Shown here: piece after piece, positions 8,836-16,981 of the stretch
Layout: each line of letters opens with the position of its first letter
Position numbering within the stretch: the first letter of the stretch is position 1
Assembly (NCBI RefSeq): GCF_011516755.1
Contig: NZ_WOSY01000008.1
Coordinates: 141,030-205,029, forward strand
DNA length: 64,000 nt
Origin: Acetobacter conturbans
Lineage (GTDB): Bacteria; Pseudomonadota; Alphaproteobacteria; Acetobacterales; Acetobacteraceae
Direction of reading: 5' to 3'
Notes under the pieces: model-generated
What the model saw: only the letters and a program-made list of their open reading frames with translations
What the model was told of the DNA's origin: nothing
Database searches by the model: none
Translations under genes and position numbers: made by a program

Positions 8836-8871
8836 AACGTTGCGCCGTATAAATCGTGTCTACCCAAACGG

Positions 8872-9999
8872 TCAAGCGTCCAGTCCGCCTGGCCTGATCC
8901 ATGTCGGGATTGGTGACAGTCCGGCACAGGTCAGCCGCCCCCCCGAGCGAAAATCCGGGGCGCCGGTAATGCCCGGCGCTGAGAGAGGAAGCGCCTTCAA
9001 AGCTCGAACGGCGAGAAAGGCAAAGCATTCAGCTTCCAGCGCATCGCCGTTCCATCCAAGATTCTCCACAGTTTCCACGGGCGCTTCCAATGTCAGTCGC
9101 AGGCCCTCCATCAGGGCCGGATTATGGCGCCCCCCCCCGCAGACGAACCATGTCGCTGGCTTTTCAGGCAGACGTGTGCAGGCGATGGCCGCCACTGTAA
9201 AGGCCGTAAGCGTGGCGGCTCCGTCAGGCGCGGAACATCCGGAAACGGCCTCCAGAGCCTTGATGAATGTCAGGCGGTCGAGTGATTTCGGTGCAGGGCG
9301 ACTGAAATAGGGGGCGGCCATGAGTTGCTCCAGCACGGCGCGATTCACGACACCCGCTCTGGCCAGAGCACCGTTCAGATCACAGGCCATGCCCGTATGC
9401 CGAAAAGCCCAGTCATCGAGCAGAGCATTGCCGGGCCCGGTATCGCAGGCGACGATCTGGCCGTCCTGACCGATAAACGTCACATTGGCGACGCCGCCGA
9501 TATTCAGCACAGCAACGGGGCGGCGTGCGTCGTGCAGCAGGGCAGCATGATACCAGGGTGCGAGGGGTGCGCCTTCGCCTCCGGCTTCAACGTCAGCGGT
9601 GCGAAAGTCGTGGACGACGGGAAGATTTGTCTCATGGGACAGGAGCGCGGCGTCGCCGATCTGCCATGTTCGATGCCGGGCGGGAGCGTGATGGATTGTC
9701 TGTCCATGAAAACCGATCAGGTCCACGGCACCGACTTGCTTGCGGAGGGACTGAACCGCTTCGACATGGCGCAGAGTGATGGCCCGCTCGATAGCGCGCA
9801 GTTCGGGATCGTCACCTGAGAGGCTGGCCGCCCTGTCGAGCAGGGCCCGGGCTCTTTGTCGGAGGGCAGGCTCGTAGGATAGCGACAGGGAGGGGCCGTG
9901 TTCCTGAACCTGCACCCCATCCGTCCGGAGGACAGCGGCATCGACACCATCCAGCGATGTGCCGCTCATCAGGCCGATCACGGTGAGCGGTCGGGCCAT
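8872..9999 (-). CDS. anmK: Anhydro-N-acetylmuramic acid kinase
   Basis: Phosphorylates and opens 1,6-anhydro-MurNAc released in cell-wall turnover, giving MurNAc-6-phosphate for recycling in the cytoplasm. The 375-residue protein has the family's phosphate-1 motif (GLMSGTSLDGVDAA, residues 9-22), GFHGQTIHH, the adenosine region LNIGGVANVT, DTGPGNALLD, and the C-terminal VCGGGRHNPALM. The length is normal. The ATG is preceded by AAGGAG. It follows mlaF by only 35 bases and may be co-transcribed with mlaE-mlaF. The tRNA-Thr gene lies 36 bases downstream on the same strand. Confidence 0.95.
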   Translation of the reverse strand: MARPLTVIGLMSGTSLDGVDAAVLRTDGVQVQEHGPSLSLSYEPALRQRARALLDRAASLSGDDPELRAIERAITLRHVEAVQSLRKQVGAVDLIGFHGQTIHHAPARHRTWQIGDAALLSHETNLPVVHDFRTADVEAGGEGAPLAPWYHAALLHDARRPVAVLNIGGVANVTFIGQDGQIVACDTGPGNALLDDWAFRHTGMACDLNGALARAGVVNRAVLEQLMAAPYFSRPAPKSLDRLTFIKALEAVSGCSAPDGAATLTAFTVAAIACTRLPEKPATWFVCGGGRHNPALMEGLRLTLEAPVETVENLGWNGDALEAECFAFLAVRALKALPLSAPGITGAPDFRSGGRLTCAGLSPIPTWIRPGGLDA

Positions 10000-10034
10000 G
10001 ATTCAGTCTCCTTGATCCGTCCGGATTGGGATGG

Positions 10035-10850
10035 TTACTGCCGCAGTTCCATGGTGATCGGGCCTTCACGGCGTCCGTGTGTGAACTGATCCACCATCGC
10101 ATTGCCCGAATTCATCAGGGAAGAAGCCGGTCCCTGCCAGACGAGCTTGCCTCGATAAAGCATGGCGGCCTCGTCCCCGATGCGCTGGGCGGAGGCCATG
10201 TCATGGGTGATCGCAATGGCCGTCGAACCCATCGTCTTCACGCAATCGACGATCAGCCCGTCAATGACCGCGCCCATGATGGGATCAAGTCCGGTGGTCG
10301 GTTCATCGAAAAACAGGATTTCAGGATGGTCCGCGATGGCACGGGCAAGCCCGACACGTTTCTGCATGCCGCCTGAAAGTTCGGACGGGTAGAGATCGCC
10401 CACGGACGCATCCAGCCCGACCTGCGCCAGCACCTCGTCGGCGCGGGTCCGTGCTTCCACACGGGAAAGGCGAGGGTGCTTCTCGGAATGTTTGCCCGGT
10501 TCGGGGGCGAGCAGCCCGAACGCGACGTTTTCCCAGACGGAAAGACTGTCGAACAGGGCGGCATTCTGGAACAGCATTCCGATTTCGCCGATCCGCTCCT
10601 CGCGTTGTCGGCGTGGGGCGCGGAGGACATCCACCCCGTCGATTTCAATGAGCCCCTCGTCCGGCTGGACGAGGCCGAGGATGCACCGCAGCAGGACCGA
10701 TTTGCCCGATCCCGAGCCGCCGATGATGACAAATGATGTCCCGGCCGGAACATCGAGGTCGATTCCATCAAGCACGACTTTGGAGCCAAAGGCTTTCCTC
10801 AGTCCACGGATACGGATTTTCGGCTGGGAAGATGGCGTGGGTTCGGTCAT
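10035..10850 (-). CDS. mlaF: MlaF-like ABC transporter ATPase (phospholipid/lipid trafficking)
   Basis: A 271-residue ATPase with Walker A (GGSGSGKSVL), Q-loop (MLFQNAALFDSLSVWENVAF), signature (LSGGMQKRVGLARAI) and Walker B (ILFFDEPTTGLDP). The DSLSVWENV and GGMQKRV forms are characteristic of MlaF/Ttg2A, which powers phospholipid movement between the membranes to maintain outer-membrane asymmetry. Its start overlaps the mlaE stop (ATGA), so the two are translationally coupled. No mlaD-type MCE gene lies in this operon; the third component would have to be elsewhere. Confidence 0.9.
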   Translation of the reverse strand: MTEPTPSSQPKIRIRGLRKAFGSKVVLDGIDLDVPAGTSFVIIGGSGSGKSVLLRCILGLVQPDEGLIEIDGVDVLRAPRRQREERIGEIGMLFQNAALFDSLSVWENVAFGLLAPEPGKHSEKHPRLSRVEARTRADEVLAQVGLDASVGDLYPSELSGGMQKRVGLARAIADHPEILFFDEPTTGLDPIMGAVIDGLIVDCVKTMGSTAIAITHDMASAQRIGDEAAMLYRGKLVWQGPASSLMNSGNAMVDQFTHGRREGPITMELRQ

Positions 10851-11632
10851 TGCGCGAAGAACAGGTCCGTCAGCAGATAGTCGAATGCAAGAACGAAGAT
10901 GGATGCGGAGACGACGGCAGCAGTGGTGGCGCTGCCGACGCCTTCCGCGCCGCCCTTGCTGGTATAACCGTAATAGCAGCCCATCAGCGCGGTCAGGAAA
11001 CCGAAGACAGCGGCCTTGACCAGCCCCACCATGACGTCCTGCGCCTTGAGGGCGTTCATCGTCGCGGCGATGTAGCTTTCCGGGGAGAAGCCGAGTTTCA
11101 CGGTCGCCACCGTGAAGCCGCCAGCCACACCGAGAATGTCCGCGATCACCACCAGAAGAGGCAGGGCGATCACTCCGGCGGCGAGGCGGGGTGCGACCAG
11201 ATATTTCATGGGGTGCGTTCTGAGCGTTGTCAGGGCGTCGATCTGGTCGGTCACGCGCATGGTGCCGATCTGGGCCGCCATGGCCGCGCCCACGCGCCCG
11301 GCGACCATAAGGGCCGCCATGACGGGCCCGAGTTCACGGGTGACGGCCAGCACCACGATGTTCGCGATGGCGCTCTGAGCGTGGTACTGCGCAAAGCCGG
11401 TGTAAGACTGAAGGGCGATCACGCCGCCTGAGAAGAGTGCTGTGAGTGCGACGACCGGCAGAGAAAGAAAGCCGGTATCGAGGAGAGCACTCAGAAAAAC
11501 GCGCCAGTAGAAGGGCGGCCGCACGATGCACGATACGCCATCGAGAGCGAAAAGCCCGATGGAACCGGCTCCTCGCATTACGCCGAACACCGTTCGCCCG
11601 AGCAGGGCGATGAGATCGAGTATGGTGTTCAT
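10847..11632 (-). CDS. mlaE: MlaE-like ABC transporter permease
   Basis: A membrane protein of 261 residues with the MlaE domain: ALFSGGVIALQSYTGFAQYHA, RELGPVMAALMVAGRVGAAMAAQIGTM split over adjacent helices, and the C-terminal GASGVGSATTAAVV-like segment. I chose the ATG at 11632 (MNTILDLIALLG), which gives the normal family length. An upstream extension to 11824 would add about 64 residues of non-membrane, non-family sequence. It acts in the inner membrane with MlaF. The 262-base gap to ugd holds divergent promoters. Confidence 0.9.
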   Translation of the reverse strand: MNTILDLIALLGRTVFGVMRGAGSIGLFALDGVSCIVRPPFYWRVFLSALLDTGFLSLPVVALTALFSGGVIALQSYTGFAQYHAQSAIANIVVLAVTRELGPVMAALMVAGRVGAAMAAQIGTMRVTDQIDALTTLRTHPMKYLVAPRLAAGVIALPLLVVIADILGVAGGFTVATVKLGFSPESYIAATMNALKAQDVMVGLVKAAVFGFLTALMGCYYGYTSKGGAEGVGSATTAAVVSASIFVLAFDYLLTDLFFAQ

Positions 11633-11894
11633 CCGGCGTGATCGGTCCTTATGTTCGGTTCCGGATCGTTCCAACCCGTCAGGCAGACAGCCGTAACCCG
11701 TGCAAAGGACGGCGTCAAAACTTGCCGGGCGGTTTTGAAGACAGATCAGGGAGGTGAGATCTTTTGTATCTATTTGTGCCCTTTGGCGATCCACCCTTGA
11801 CCACGCGCGGGTGGGCAGGTTCAAGTCGCATCCCTTCGGGAACAGTTCCGATCCTTTGGGGACGGCCCCGGCAAATTTCGGAAGGAGAGGTGCG

Positions 11895-13220
11895 GTGCGT
11901 ATTGCAATGATCGGGGGAGGCTATGTCGGCCTCGTTTCGGCAGCGTGTTTCGCGGAATTCGGGATAGAGGTCGCTGTTGTCGAAAACAGCCCTTCCCGGC
12001 TGTCCGCTCTCCGAGAAGGGCGCATTCCCATTTACGAACCAGGTCTCGACAAACTGGTCGAGTCCAACATGCAGGCTGGCCGTCTGACCTTCGGGGATGA
12101 CATTGCAGCTGCTGTGAAAGACGTTGAGGCGGTGTTCATCGCGGTCGGCACGCCCCCGCGTAATGGCGACGGTGCTGCCGACATGCAGTACGTGCACGCT
12201 GCCGCGCAGCAAATCGCGCGTGCGCTGACCGGTTACGCCGTGATCGTGACGAAATCCACCGTGCCCGCGGGCACGAGCCGCCGCATTGCGGAGATCATCC
12301 GTGCGACGCGCCCGGATGCCGAATTCGACGTTGCCTCCAACCCCGAGTTCCTGCGGGAAGGGAATGCGATCGGTGATTTCATGCGGCCTGACCGCGTGAT
12401 CATCGGCCTCGACAAAGCTGCTCCGGACGGAGGCGCTCGTGCTGAAGCTGTGATGCGAAAGGTTTATCGTCCGCTGTCGCTGATCGAAGCACCGCTGCTG
12501 TTCACGTCTCTCGAAACGTCGGAACTCACCAAATACGCTTCCAATTCGTTCCTCGCGGTGAAGATTTCTTTCATCAACGAGATGGCGAGCCTGTGTGAGA
12601 AACTCGGTGCCGATGTGCACGATCTCGCCAAAGGCATGGGGCTTGATGGCCGTATCGGTCGCAAGTTCCTGCACCCGGGTCCGGGCTACGGTGGTTCGTG
12701 TTTTCCGAAAGACACGCTCGCCCTGTCACGTATTGGACAGGAAGCTGGCAGCCCGTGCCGTCTTGTTGAGACGACGGTTCAGGTCAACGACGCCCGTAAG
12801 ATCGGTATGGCTGGCCGTATCATCGCAGCCTGCGACGGGTCGGTGCAGGGCAAGAAAGTTGCCATTCTCGGCCTGACCTTCAAGCCGGAAACGGACGACA
12901 TGCGCGAGGCACCGTCGATTCCGATTCTGCATCGCCTTGCGGAAGCGGGCGCCAAACTGCAGGCTTTTGATCCCGTTGGCATGGAAGCAGCCAAGCCACT
13001 GCTGCCGCCGACGGTATCTTACTGCACGGATGCTCTGGATGCAGCGAAAGACGCCGATGCTCTGGTCGTTCTGACGGAGTGGAATGTCTTCCGCGCCCTT
13101 GCTCCCAAGGCTCTCGTTGAGGCCATGAAGGGGAAGGTCATTCTCGATCTTCGTAACATTTTCGATCCTGCGGCCATGCGTGCCGTGGGTCTGGACTATC
13201 AGTCAGTGGGTCGCCCCTAA
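11895..13220 (+). CDS. ugd: UDP-glucose 6-dehydrogenase
   Basis: Oxidises UDP-glucose to UDP-glucuronate with two NAD+, feeding exopolysaccharide and envelope sugar synthesis. The 441-residue protein has an N-terminal Rossmann motif (IGGGYVGLVSAACFAEFG), the central GYGGSCFPKDT with catalytic Cys269, and the C-terminal NAD/UDP domain (LTFKPETDDMREAPS). The GTG start at 11895 is chosen because it directly begins the Rossmann strand and follows an excellent GGAAGGAGAGG ribosome site. A longer upstream frame would overlap the divergent promoter region. It is monocistronic. Confidence 0.95.
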   Translation: MRIAMIGGGYVGLVSAACFAEFGIEVAVVENSPSRLSALREGRIPIYEPGLDKLVESNMQAGRLTFGDDIAAAVKDVEAVFIAVGTPPRNGDGAADMQYVHAAAQQIARALTGYAVIVTKSTVPAGTSRRIAEIIRATRPDAEFDVASNPEFLREGNAIGDFMRPDRVIIGLDKAAPDGGARAEAVMRKVYRPLSLIEAPLLFTSLETSELTKYASNSFLAVKISFINEMASLCEKLGADVHDLAKGMGLDGRIGRKFLHPGPGYGGSCFPKDTLALSRIGQEAGSPCRLVETTVQVNDARKIGMAGRIIAACDGSVQGKKVAILGLTFKPETDDMREAPSIPILHRLAEAGAKLQAFDPVGMEAAKPLLPPTVSYCTDALDAAKDADALVVLTEWNVFRALAPKALVEAMKGKVILDLRNIFDPAAMRAVGLDYQSVGRP

Positions 13221-13396
13221 TTTTTGGGAAAGACCATTATCGCTTGAGGGAGAAGGCTGCGGTCGTTTCCCTCAGGGGAGATTGGTCTCTCACCGCAACT
13301 TGACAGGGTCCATCCTGATGACGGTGTGACAGCCGGGATCAGAGCGATTATAATGAACGACTGATCTGAAGCGACTGGTGGAAAAGGAGGCGTGTG

Positions 13397-13570
13397 ATGG
13401 AATGGCAGGGCCTTGTTTCCACATTGGTCGTGGTCTTCGTGTTTTTTATTCTGCCCCTTCTTCTTGCGGCGCTGATCGTCATTCGGGATGCACGGTTGCA
13501 GGCCAAGAAGGCTTGCATGACGGGTGTGCGGACCCCTTCCATTCGTCGGGATCCCGCGATCTATCGCTGA
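13397..13570 (+). CDS. Small membrane protein, 57 residues
   Basis: The ATG at 13397 has a near-perfect AAGGAGG ribosome site 6 bases upstream. The 57-residue product is MEWQGLVSTL followed by one strongly hydrophobic helix (about residues 7-30) and a basic tail rich in Arg/Lys (IRDARLQAKK), so it should lie in the inner membrane with its C-terminus in the cytoplasm. No family recognised. It ends 28 bases before a strong terminator that it shares with the convergent lipoprotein gene. Confidence 0.65.
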   Translation: MEWQGLVSTLVVVFVFFILPLLLAALIVIRDARLQAKKACMTGVRTPSIRRDPAIYR

Positions 13571-13597
13571 GGCATTTCACGCATCTGGAATACGATT

Positions 13598-13635
13598 AAA
13601 AAAGAGCGGCTTTCCTTCTGGAGACCGCTCTTTTT
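13598..13635. terminator. Bidirectional rho-independent terminator
   Basis: A-rich/GAGCGG arm at 13598-13609 and CCGCTC/T-run arm at 13625-13635 form a stem whose flanks give U-runs on both strands. It lies between two convergent small genes (stops at 13570 and 13642) and would serve both. Confidence 0.85.
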
Positions 13636-13641
13636 GTTTGC

Positions 13642-13815
13642 TCAGTTTGAGTCGGTGGCACGATCTACGGCGCGACCCATTTTTTCGCCCGGACCTTTTG
13701 GCGGATCAAAAGTATCCTGCACTTTTTCACCGAACGTTCTTTTGTGTGGGTGGCATGCTGTCAGGCCAGCGCAGGTGATGGAAAGCGCGAGTAATGCGAC
13801 GCATGTTGAGCGCAT
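13642..13815 (-). CDS. Small lipoprotein, 57 residues
   Basis: The minus-strand ATG at 13815 has a CAGGAG ribosome site. The product starts MRSTCVALLALSITCAGLTAC: a basic start, a hydrophobic core and a lipobox LTAC, with the lipidated Cys at about residue 21. The mature part is about 37 residues, charged, and contains GEKVQDTFDPPKGPGEKMGR. It is similar in size and layout to entericidin-like small lipoproteins, but I cannot assign it. Tail-to-tail with the 57-residue membrane protein. Confidence 0.7.
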   Translation of the reverse strand: MRSTCVALLALSITCAGLTACHPHKRTFGEKVQDTFDPPKGPGEKMGRAVDRATDSN

Positions 13816-14058
13816 GAGATTCTCCTGATGTTACTCGGACTTACAGCGCGCGACAGTGCGGGAAGTTGCGTTCCGGGTCTGTTTCATCCGAAAATCCGGC
13901 CTCCCGAAAACGGTTAGCTGTCCTGTTGAAGTGTCGGGACATTTATAGTCCGATTCATTCAGCGGCAGAGAACTGCTGCAAAGATGATGAAACAGGGACG
14001 CTTTTCACAATTATGTCGGGCGTTTTTGGTTTGTCTGGATATTTAAGAAAATAATCTA

Positions 14059-14136
14059 ATGCTATTTTTTATTGTGGGATTCTGGATCGGTGGTTTCGTC
14101 GGTCTTTTTGCAACTCTTCTTTTTTATAAGCCGTAA
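14059..14136 (+). CDS. Possible 25-residue membrane peptide
   Basis: A short frame encoding MLFFIVGFWIGGFVGLFATL plus LFYKP, essentially one transmembrane helix. It ends 5 bases before the glycosyltransferase start, which would allow coupled translation. The ribosome site is poor (AAGAAAAT), so chance is a real alternative. It is included because a second tiny membrane ORF sits at the other end of the same glycosyltransferase gene. Confidence 0.3.
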   Translation: MLFFIVGFWIGGFVGLFATLLFYKP

Positions 14137-14141
14137 TATTT

Positions 14142-15218
14142 ATGAAAAATCGTATTTTATTTATTCTCAAAGCAAGAGACGGCAACTGGGGTTACGGATC
14201 GAAGGAATCGGGTCTGTCCAACTCGGTTCGCTTTGTTGTGGATATGCTGAATGCCAATGGCATTGAAGCCAAGGCTGTCGAAGTCAGGGACAATAACTGC
14301 ATTGATCGGGAAGTGGCGGCTTATTGCCCGACGCACGTTATTGTCGAGGCATTCTGGGTCGTGCCGGAAAAGTTCGATGTTCTGAAACCACTGCATCCGG
14401 ATGTGCAGTGGATCGTGCGCGATCATTCAGAAACACCCTTTCTAGCGAATGAAGGAAACGCCTTTGGCTGGACGGTCGATTATCTGAAACGCGGGATTGA
14501 AGTGATGTGCAATGCACCCCGCGCCGTATCGGATATGGCGGTAGTGGCGATGGGGTGTGGGCTTGATCCGTCCGGCGTCTCCTATGGACCGAATGTCTAT
14601 CCCGTTCCGCGCCTGTGTGACATCACGCCCCATGAGAGACGCTCCGATGTCGTGAATATCGGGTGTTTCGGTGCAGTTCGTCCCCTGAAAAACCATATGA
14701 CGCAGGCTGTTGCCGCCATGGCGTTTGCGGAATCCATCGGTGCGCAACTGCGATTCCACGTCAACGCGACACGGGTCGAAGGGCAGGGAAGCCCGGTCCT
14801 GAAAAATCTCCGCGAACTGTTTGCACGCTCTGCGCACGAGCTTGTTGAGCATGGCTGGATGCCACATTCAGGATTTCTCGATGTCCTGGGCGGCATCGAC
14901 ATCCTCATGCAGGTATCCTTTACCGAGACGTTCAATATCGTTGCGGCCGATGCGATGGCCTCCAGCGTGCCCGTTCTGGTTTCGTCGGAAATCCCGTGGA
15001 TTGGCCATTACGCACATCGGGACCCGACCGATGCGGCAGACATGGCTCAGGGGCTTTATGAAATCTGGAACGAAGGATGGTGTGAGCAGCAAAAGCGCCT
15101 TTTGAAACAGCGCCGCGATATGGAAGTGTTTTGCGCGCGCTCGACCGCTACATGGCGGCGGCGATTTGGGTCTTTCTGGCAGATGAATAGCCAGTTCGTG
15201 TGCTTACAAGATGCCTGA
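14142..15218 (+). CDS. Glycosyltransferase, GT4-like
   Basis: A protein of 358 residues with no signal peptide. The N-terminal half begins MKNRILFILKARDGNWGYGS. The C-terminal half carries a GT-B-like donor region: NIGCFGAVRPLKNH, then LGGIDILMQVSFTETFNIVAADAM and SVPVLVSSEIPW, a variant of the family EX7E motif with Asp in the second acidic position. It would transfer a sugar from a nucleotide donor in the cytoplasm; the acceptor is unknown. The stop overlaps a following 42-residue membrane ORF by 8 bases. The surroundings are more AT-rich than the rest of the window, which may indicate acquired DNA. Confidence 0.75.
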   Translation: MKNRILFILKARDGNWGYGSKESGLSNSVRFVVDMLNANGIEAKAVEVRDNNCIDREVAAYCPTHVIVEAFWVVPEKFDVLKPLHPDVQWIVRDHSETPFLANEGNAFGWTVDYLKRGIEVMCNAPRAVSDMAVVAMGCGLDPSGVSYGPNVYPVPRLCDITPHERRSDVVNIGCFGAVRPLKNHMTQAVAAMAFAESIGAQLRFHVNATRVEGQGSPVLKNLRELFARSAHELVEHGWMPHSGFLDVLGGIDILMQVSFTETFNIVAADAMASSVPVLVSSEIPWIGHYAHRDPTDAADMAQGLYEIWNEGWCEQQKRLLKQRRDMEVFCARSTATWRRRFGSFWQMNSQFVCLQDA

Positions 15219-15339
15219 CTGGCTTCTGTTCGGTGGCATCGGCGCGATCATTACTGCACTCACCAATGCTGTTCTGGTTTTCTTATTTGTTTGCATACGC
15301 AAAAATCAGGACAAAAAATTCTGGGAACAGGAAAAATGA
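15211..15339 (+). CDS. Small membrane protein, 42 residues
   Basis: It starts inside the end of the glycosyltransferase gene (8-base overlap) and its TGA overlaps the ATG of the lipoprotein gene (ATGA), so it is positioned as a translationally coupled link between the two. The product starts MPDWLLFGGIGAIITAL, has one transmembrane helix (about residues 4-29) and a charged, Lys-rich tail (IRKNQDKKFWEQEK). No family recognised. Confidence 0.55.
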   Translation: MPDWLLFGGIGAIITALTNAVLVFLFVCIRKNQDKKFWEQEK

Positions 15340-15719
15340 AGGAGATTTTCTGTCTCTGCCTGTTCGTGTTGATGCTTGCGGGATGCAGCACTATCCCGGA
15401 CCGGGCACGTCATGAAATGGTGGGTCTCACACGCCCCGACCTTGTCGCCTGTGCCGGAATTCCGGATCAGGAAGAAACGCGGGATGGGCAGGAGGTGCTG
15501 GTCTGGAAGATCGAAAAAACAGATGGCGGCAGTCTGTCGGTTTCGATGCCATTCGATATGTCGCTGACGTTCAGTTCCAGCGGATCTTGCCATGTAATCG
15601 CCAGCCTGCGCGGTAACAAGGTGATGCGGCTTGCATACACAGGTCCTGCCCGGACCTGGCTGGGTGCGGACGCTGTCTGCGCTCCGGTTCTGCGAGCATG
15701 TGTCCAGAAGAAGGAATAA
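15336..15719 (+). CDS. BamE/SmpA-like lipoprotein
   Basis: A protein of 127 residues beginning MKEIFCLCLFVLMLAGCS: a lipoprotein signal with lipobox LAGC (Cys at about residue 17). The mature part has HEMVGLTRPDLVACAGIPDQ followed by a GQEVLVWKI strand. This is the G-x-x-x-x-D-x-x-x-x-x-G-x-P-D arrangement of the BamE/SmpA fold, seen also in many short lipoproteins unrelated to BAM. It starts at the ATGA overlap with the 42-residue gene. The role is unknown; co-expression with a glycosyltransferase suggests an envelope function. Confidence 0.7.
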   Translation: MKEIFCLCLFVLMLAGCSTIPDRARHEMVGLTRPDLVACAGIPDQEETRDGQEVLVWKIEKTDGGSLSVSMPFDMSLTFSSSGSCHVIASLRGNKVMRLAYTGPARTWLGADAVCAPVLRACVQKKE

Positions 15720-15820
15720 GGACAGTTCCTGAAACATGTCCTGTGAATTGCAGAAACTCTGTTCTTTAGCAGCGGTTTTCTGAATGCCAGATCTGACGTG
15801 GGGAACGCCGGTTAAAGGAA

Positions 15821-15866
15821 AATCAGGCTCGCTTCCGTGCTGCGACACAAAAAAGCGAGCCTGATT
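15821..15866 (-). terminator. 14-bp perfect hairpin, probably a minus-strand terminator
   Basis: Arms 15821-15834 and 15853-15866 pair perfectly (AATCAGGCTCGCTT) around an 18-base loop. Read on the minus strand the hairpin is followed by TTCCTTT, a modest U-run, so it may end transcripts of the MetF-like gene 270 bases upstream on that strand. It could also serve the lipoprotein gene on the plus strand. Confidence 0.55.
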
Positions 15867-16136
15867 CCCGAGTGCTATCAAGAACTGACGTGCAGAACGT
15901 AATATCTCTCAACGCAGGGTATGACTAGACATATTGACAAGAGTTTGATGATTTTGAGGCAAAAAAAGCTCAAAAAAGAGTGATTTGACACAAAGTGCCT
16001 TATTTTTGGCGGTTCCCGTCCTTGTGTGGAACGTTATTTTCTAAACGTTTTTTCTTGCAGCTGTCCGCAAGGGTTCGCGGTGAGTTTTTCTCCTCGCTCC
16101 CACGAAAACAGCCATTCCACTTGGCGCAGTTATCTG
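15867..16136. other. AT-rich intergenic stretch, no supported feature
   Basis: About 270 bases with several A/T runs between the hairpin at 15821-15866 and the end of the MetF-like gene. I see no protein-like frame with a ribosome site. Confidence 0.5.
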
Positions 16137-16892
16137 TCAGGCCTGAAGCACATCAGAAAGCGGCTTCAGATAATTCTCCAGCTTGACCCGAAGCGGCATG
16201 AGATAAACAGACTCTCCATCCGCACGGACTTCCCGGATCGCCTTTTCTGCAAACGCAAGATTGGCATCCATGGTCGGCTCGAAATCACGAGGAAATACTA
16301 TGTGGTTCGTCGTCTCCCAATAGGACCGTGATTTTGGACCGATTACCGGTGAAAATCCCCAGAAAATCGTTTCGTCCCGCAGCCATTCCCGGCAGAGGTC
16401 GAGCATTCGCAGGTCAAACAGGGGTTGGGTGAAAAACCCGCATGCACCCGCATCCCGCTTCCGTGCCACTTCTTCCAGTTCCCGATAAGGAGCCCGGCGG
16501 TAAGGATCGAAAGCGGCATAGACTTTCAGGTGGGGCGCCTCCCGGACATACCGGCGGATGACCGCATCGGACGAGTTAGGAAACGTCCGCCGGTTCAGGT
16601 CTGCCGGAGGATCGCCCTTGATGACCAGAATTTCAGTCAGTCCAGGCTGATCCGCTCCGGGCAAAGGCCCTTTCGGGTCCACGTCAATGGCGCGGATATG
16701 CGGAATAACGGAGCGGAAGTCGTCCTGCACGAGTTCCGCAGCCTCCCAGCTTCGCAATGTAAAACGCTGAAGGTCCGGAATGTTGATCGTATCAACAAAT
16801 GGCAAAGCAGCGCGGAGTTCCGCGACTTCCTTCGTGAGGGTTTCCGCATTGCGGGGCACGAGTTCAATGGAGACGCGGCTCATTGCGGGCAC
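16137..16892 (-). CDS. Methylenetetrahydrofolate reductase-like protein, short form
   Basis: A protein of up to 251 residues with MTHFR-family landmarks: an N-terminal SIELVPRNAET strand, RAIDVDPKGPLPG, ILVIKGDPPAD matching the family's (A/V)L.GD.P region, then GACGFFTQPLFD, where family members have the substrate-facing (F/Q)TQ...D segment, and GFSPVIG. MetF proteins are about 290-300 residues, so this is short and may not be the housekeeping enzyme. The frame opens with a GTG at 16892; the ATG at 16883 is the alternative, and neither has a good ribosome site. It might reduce methylene-THF made by the sarcosine oxidase encoded about 3 kb away, which is inference only. Confidence 0.75.
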   Translation of the reverse strand: MPAMSRVSIELVPRNAETLTKEVAELRAALPFVDTINIPDLQRFTLRSWEAAELVQDDFRSVIPHIRAIDVDPKGPLPGADQPGLTEILVIKGDPPADLNRRTFPNSSDAVIRRYVREAPHLKVYAAFDPYRRAPYRELEEVARKRDAGACGFFTQPLFDLRMLDLCREWLRDETIFWGFSPVIGPKSRSYWETTNHIVFPRDFEPTMDANLAFAEKAIREVRADGESVYLMPLRVKLENYLKPLSDVLQA

Positions 16893-16981
16893 GACACAGG
16901 ATCAGTCATCATGCGACCATGATAGCGGATCTGGAAACCTGCGTAAAACCGCCATTGGTCTGTATGGATACGACCTTTTCC

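Noticed and set aside
13348..13542. 64-residue minus-strand frame over the 57-residue membrane gene
   Set aside because: The plus-strand gene has a near-perfect ribosome site and a clear membrane helix; the minus frame has neither.
13866..14054. 62-residue plus-strand frame before the glycosyltransferase cassette
   Set aside because: No ribosome site and no protein-like pattern; the stretch contains mixed promoter-like DNA.
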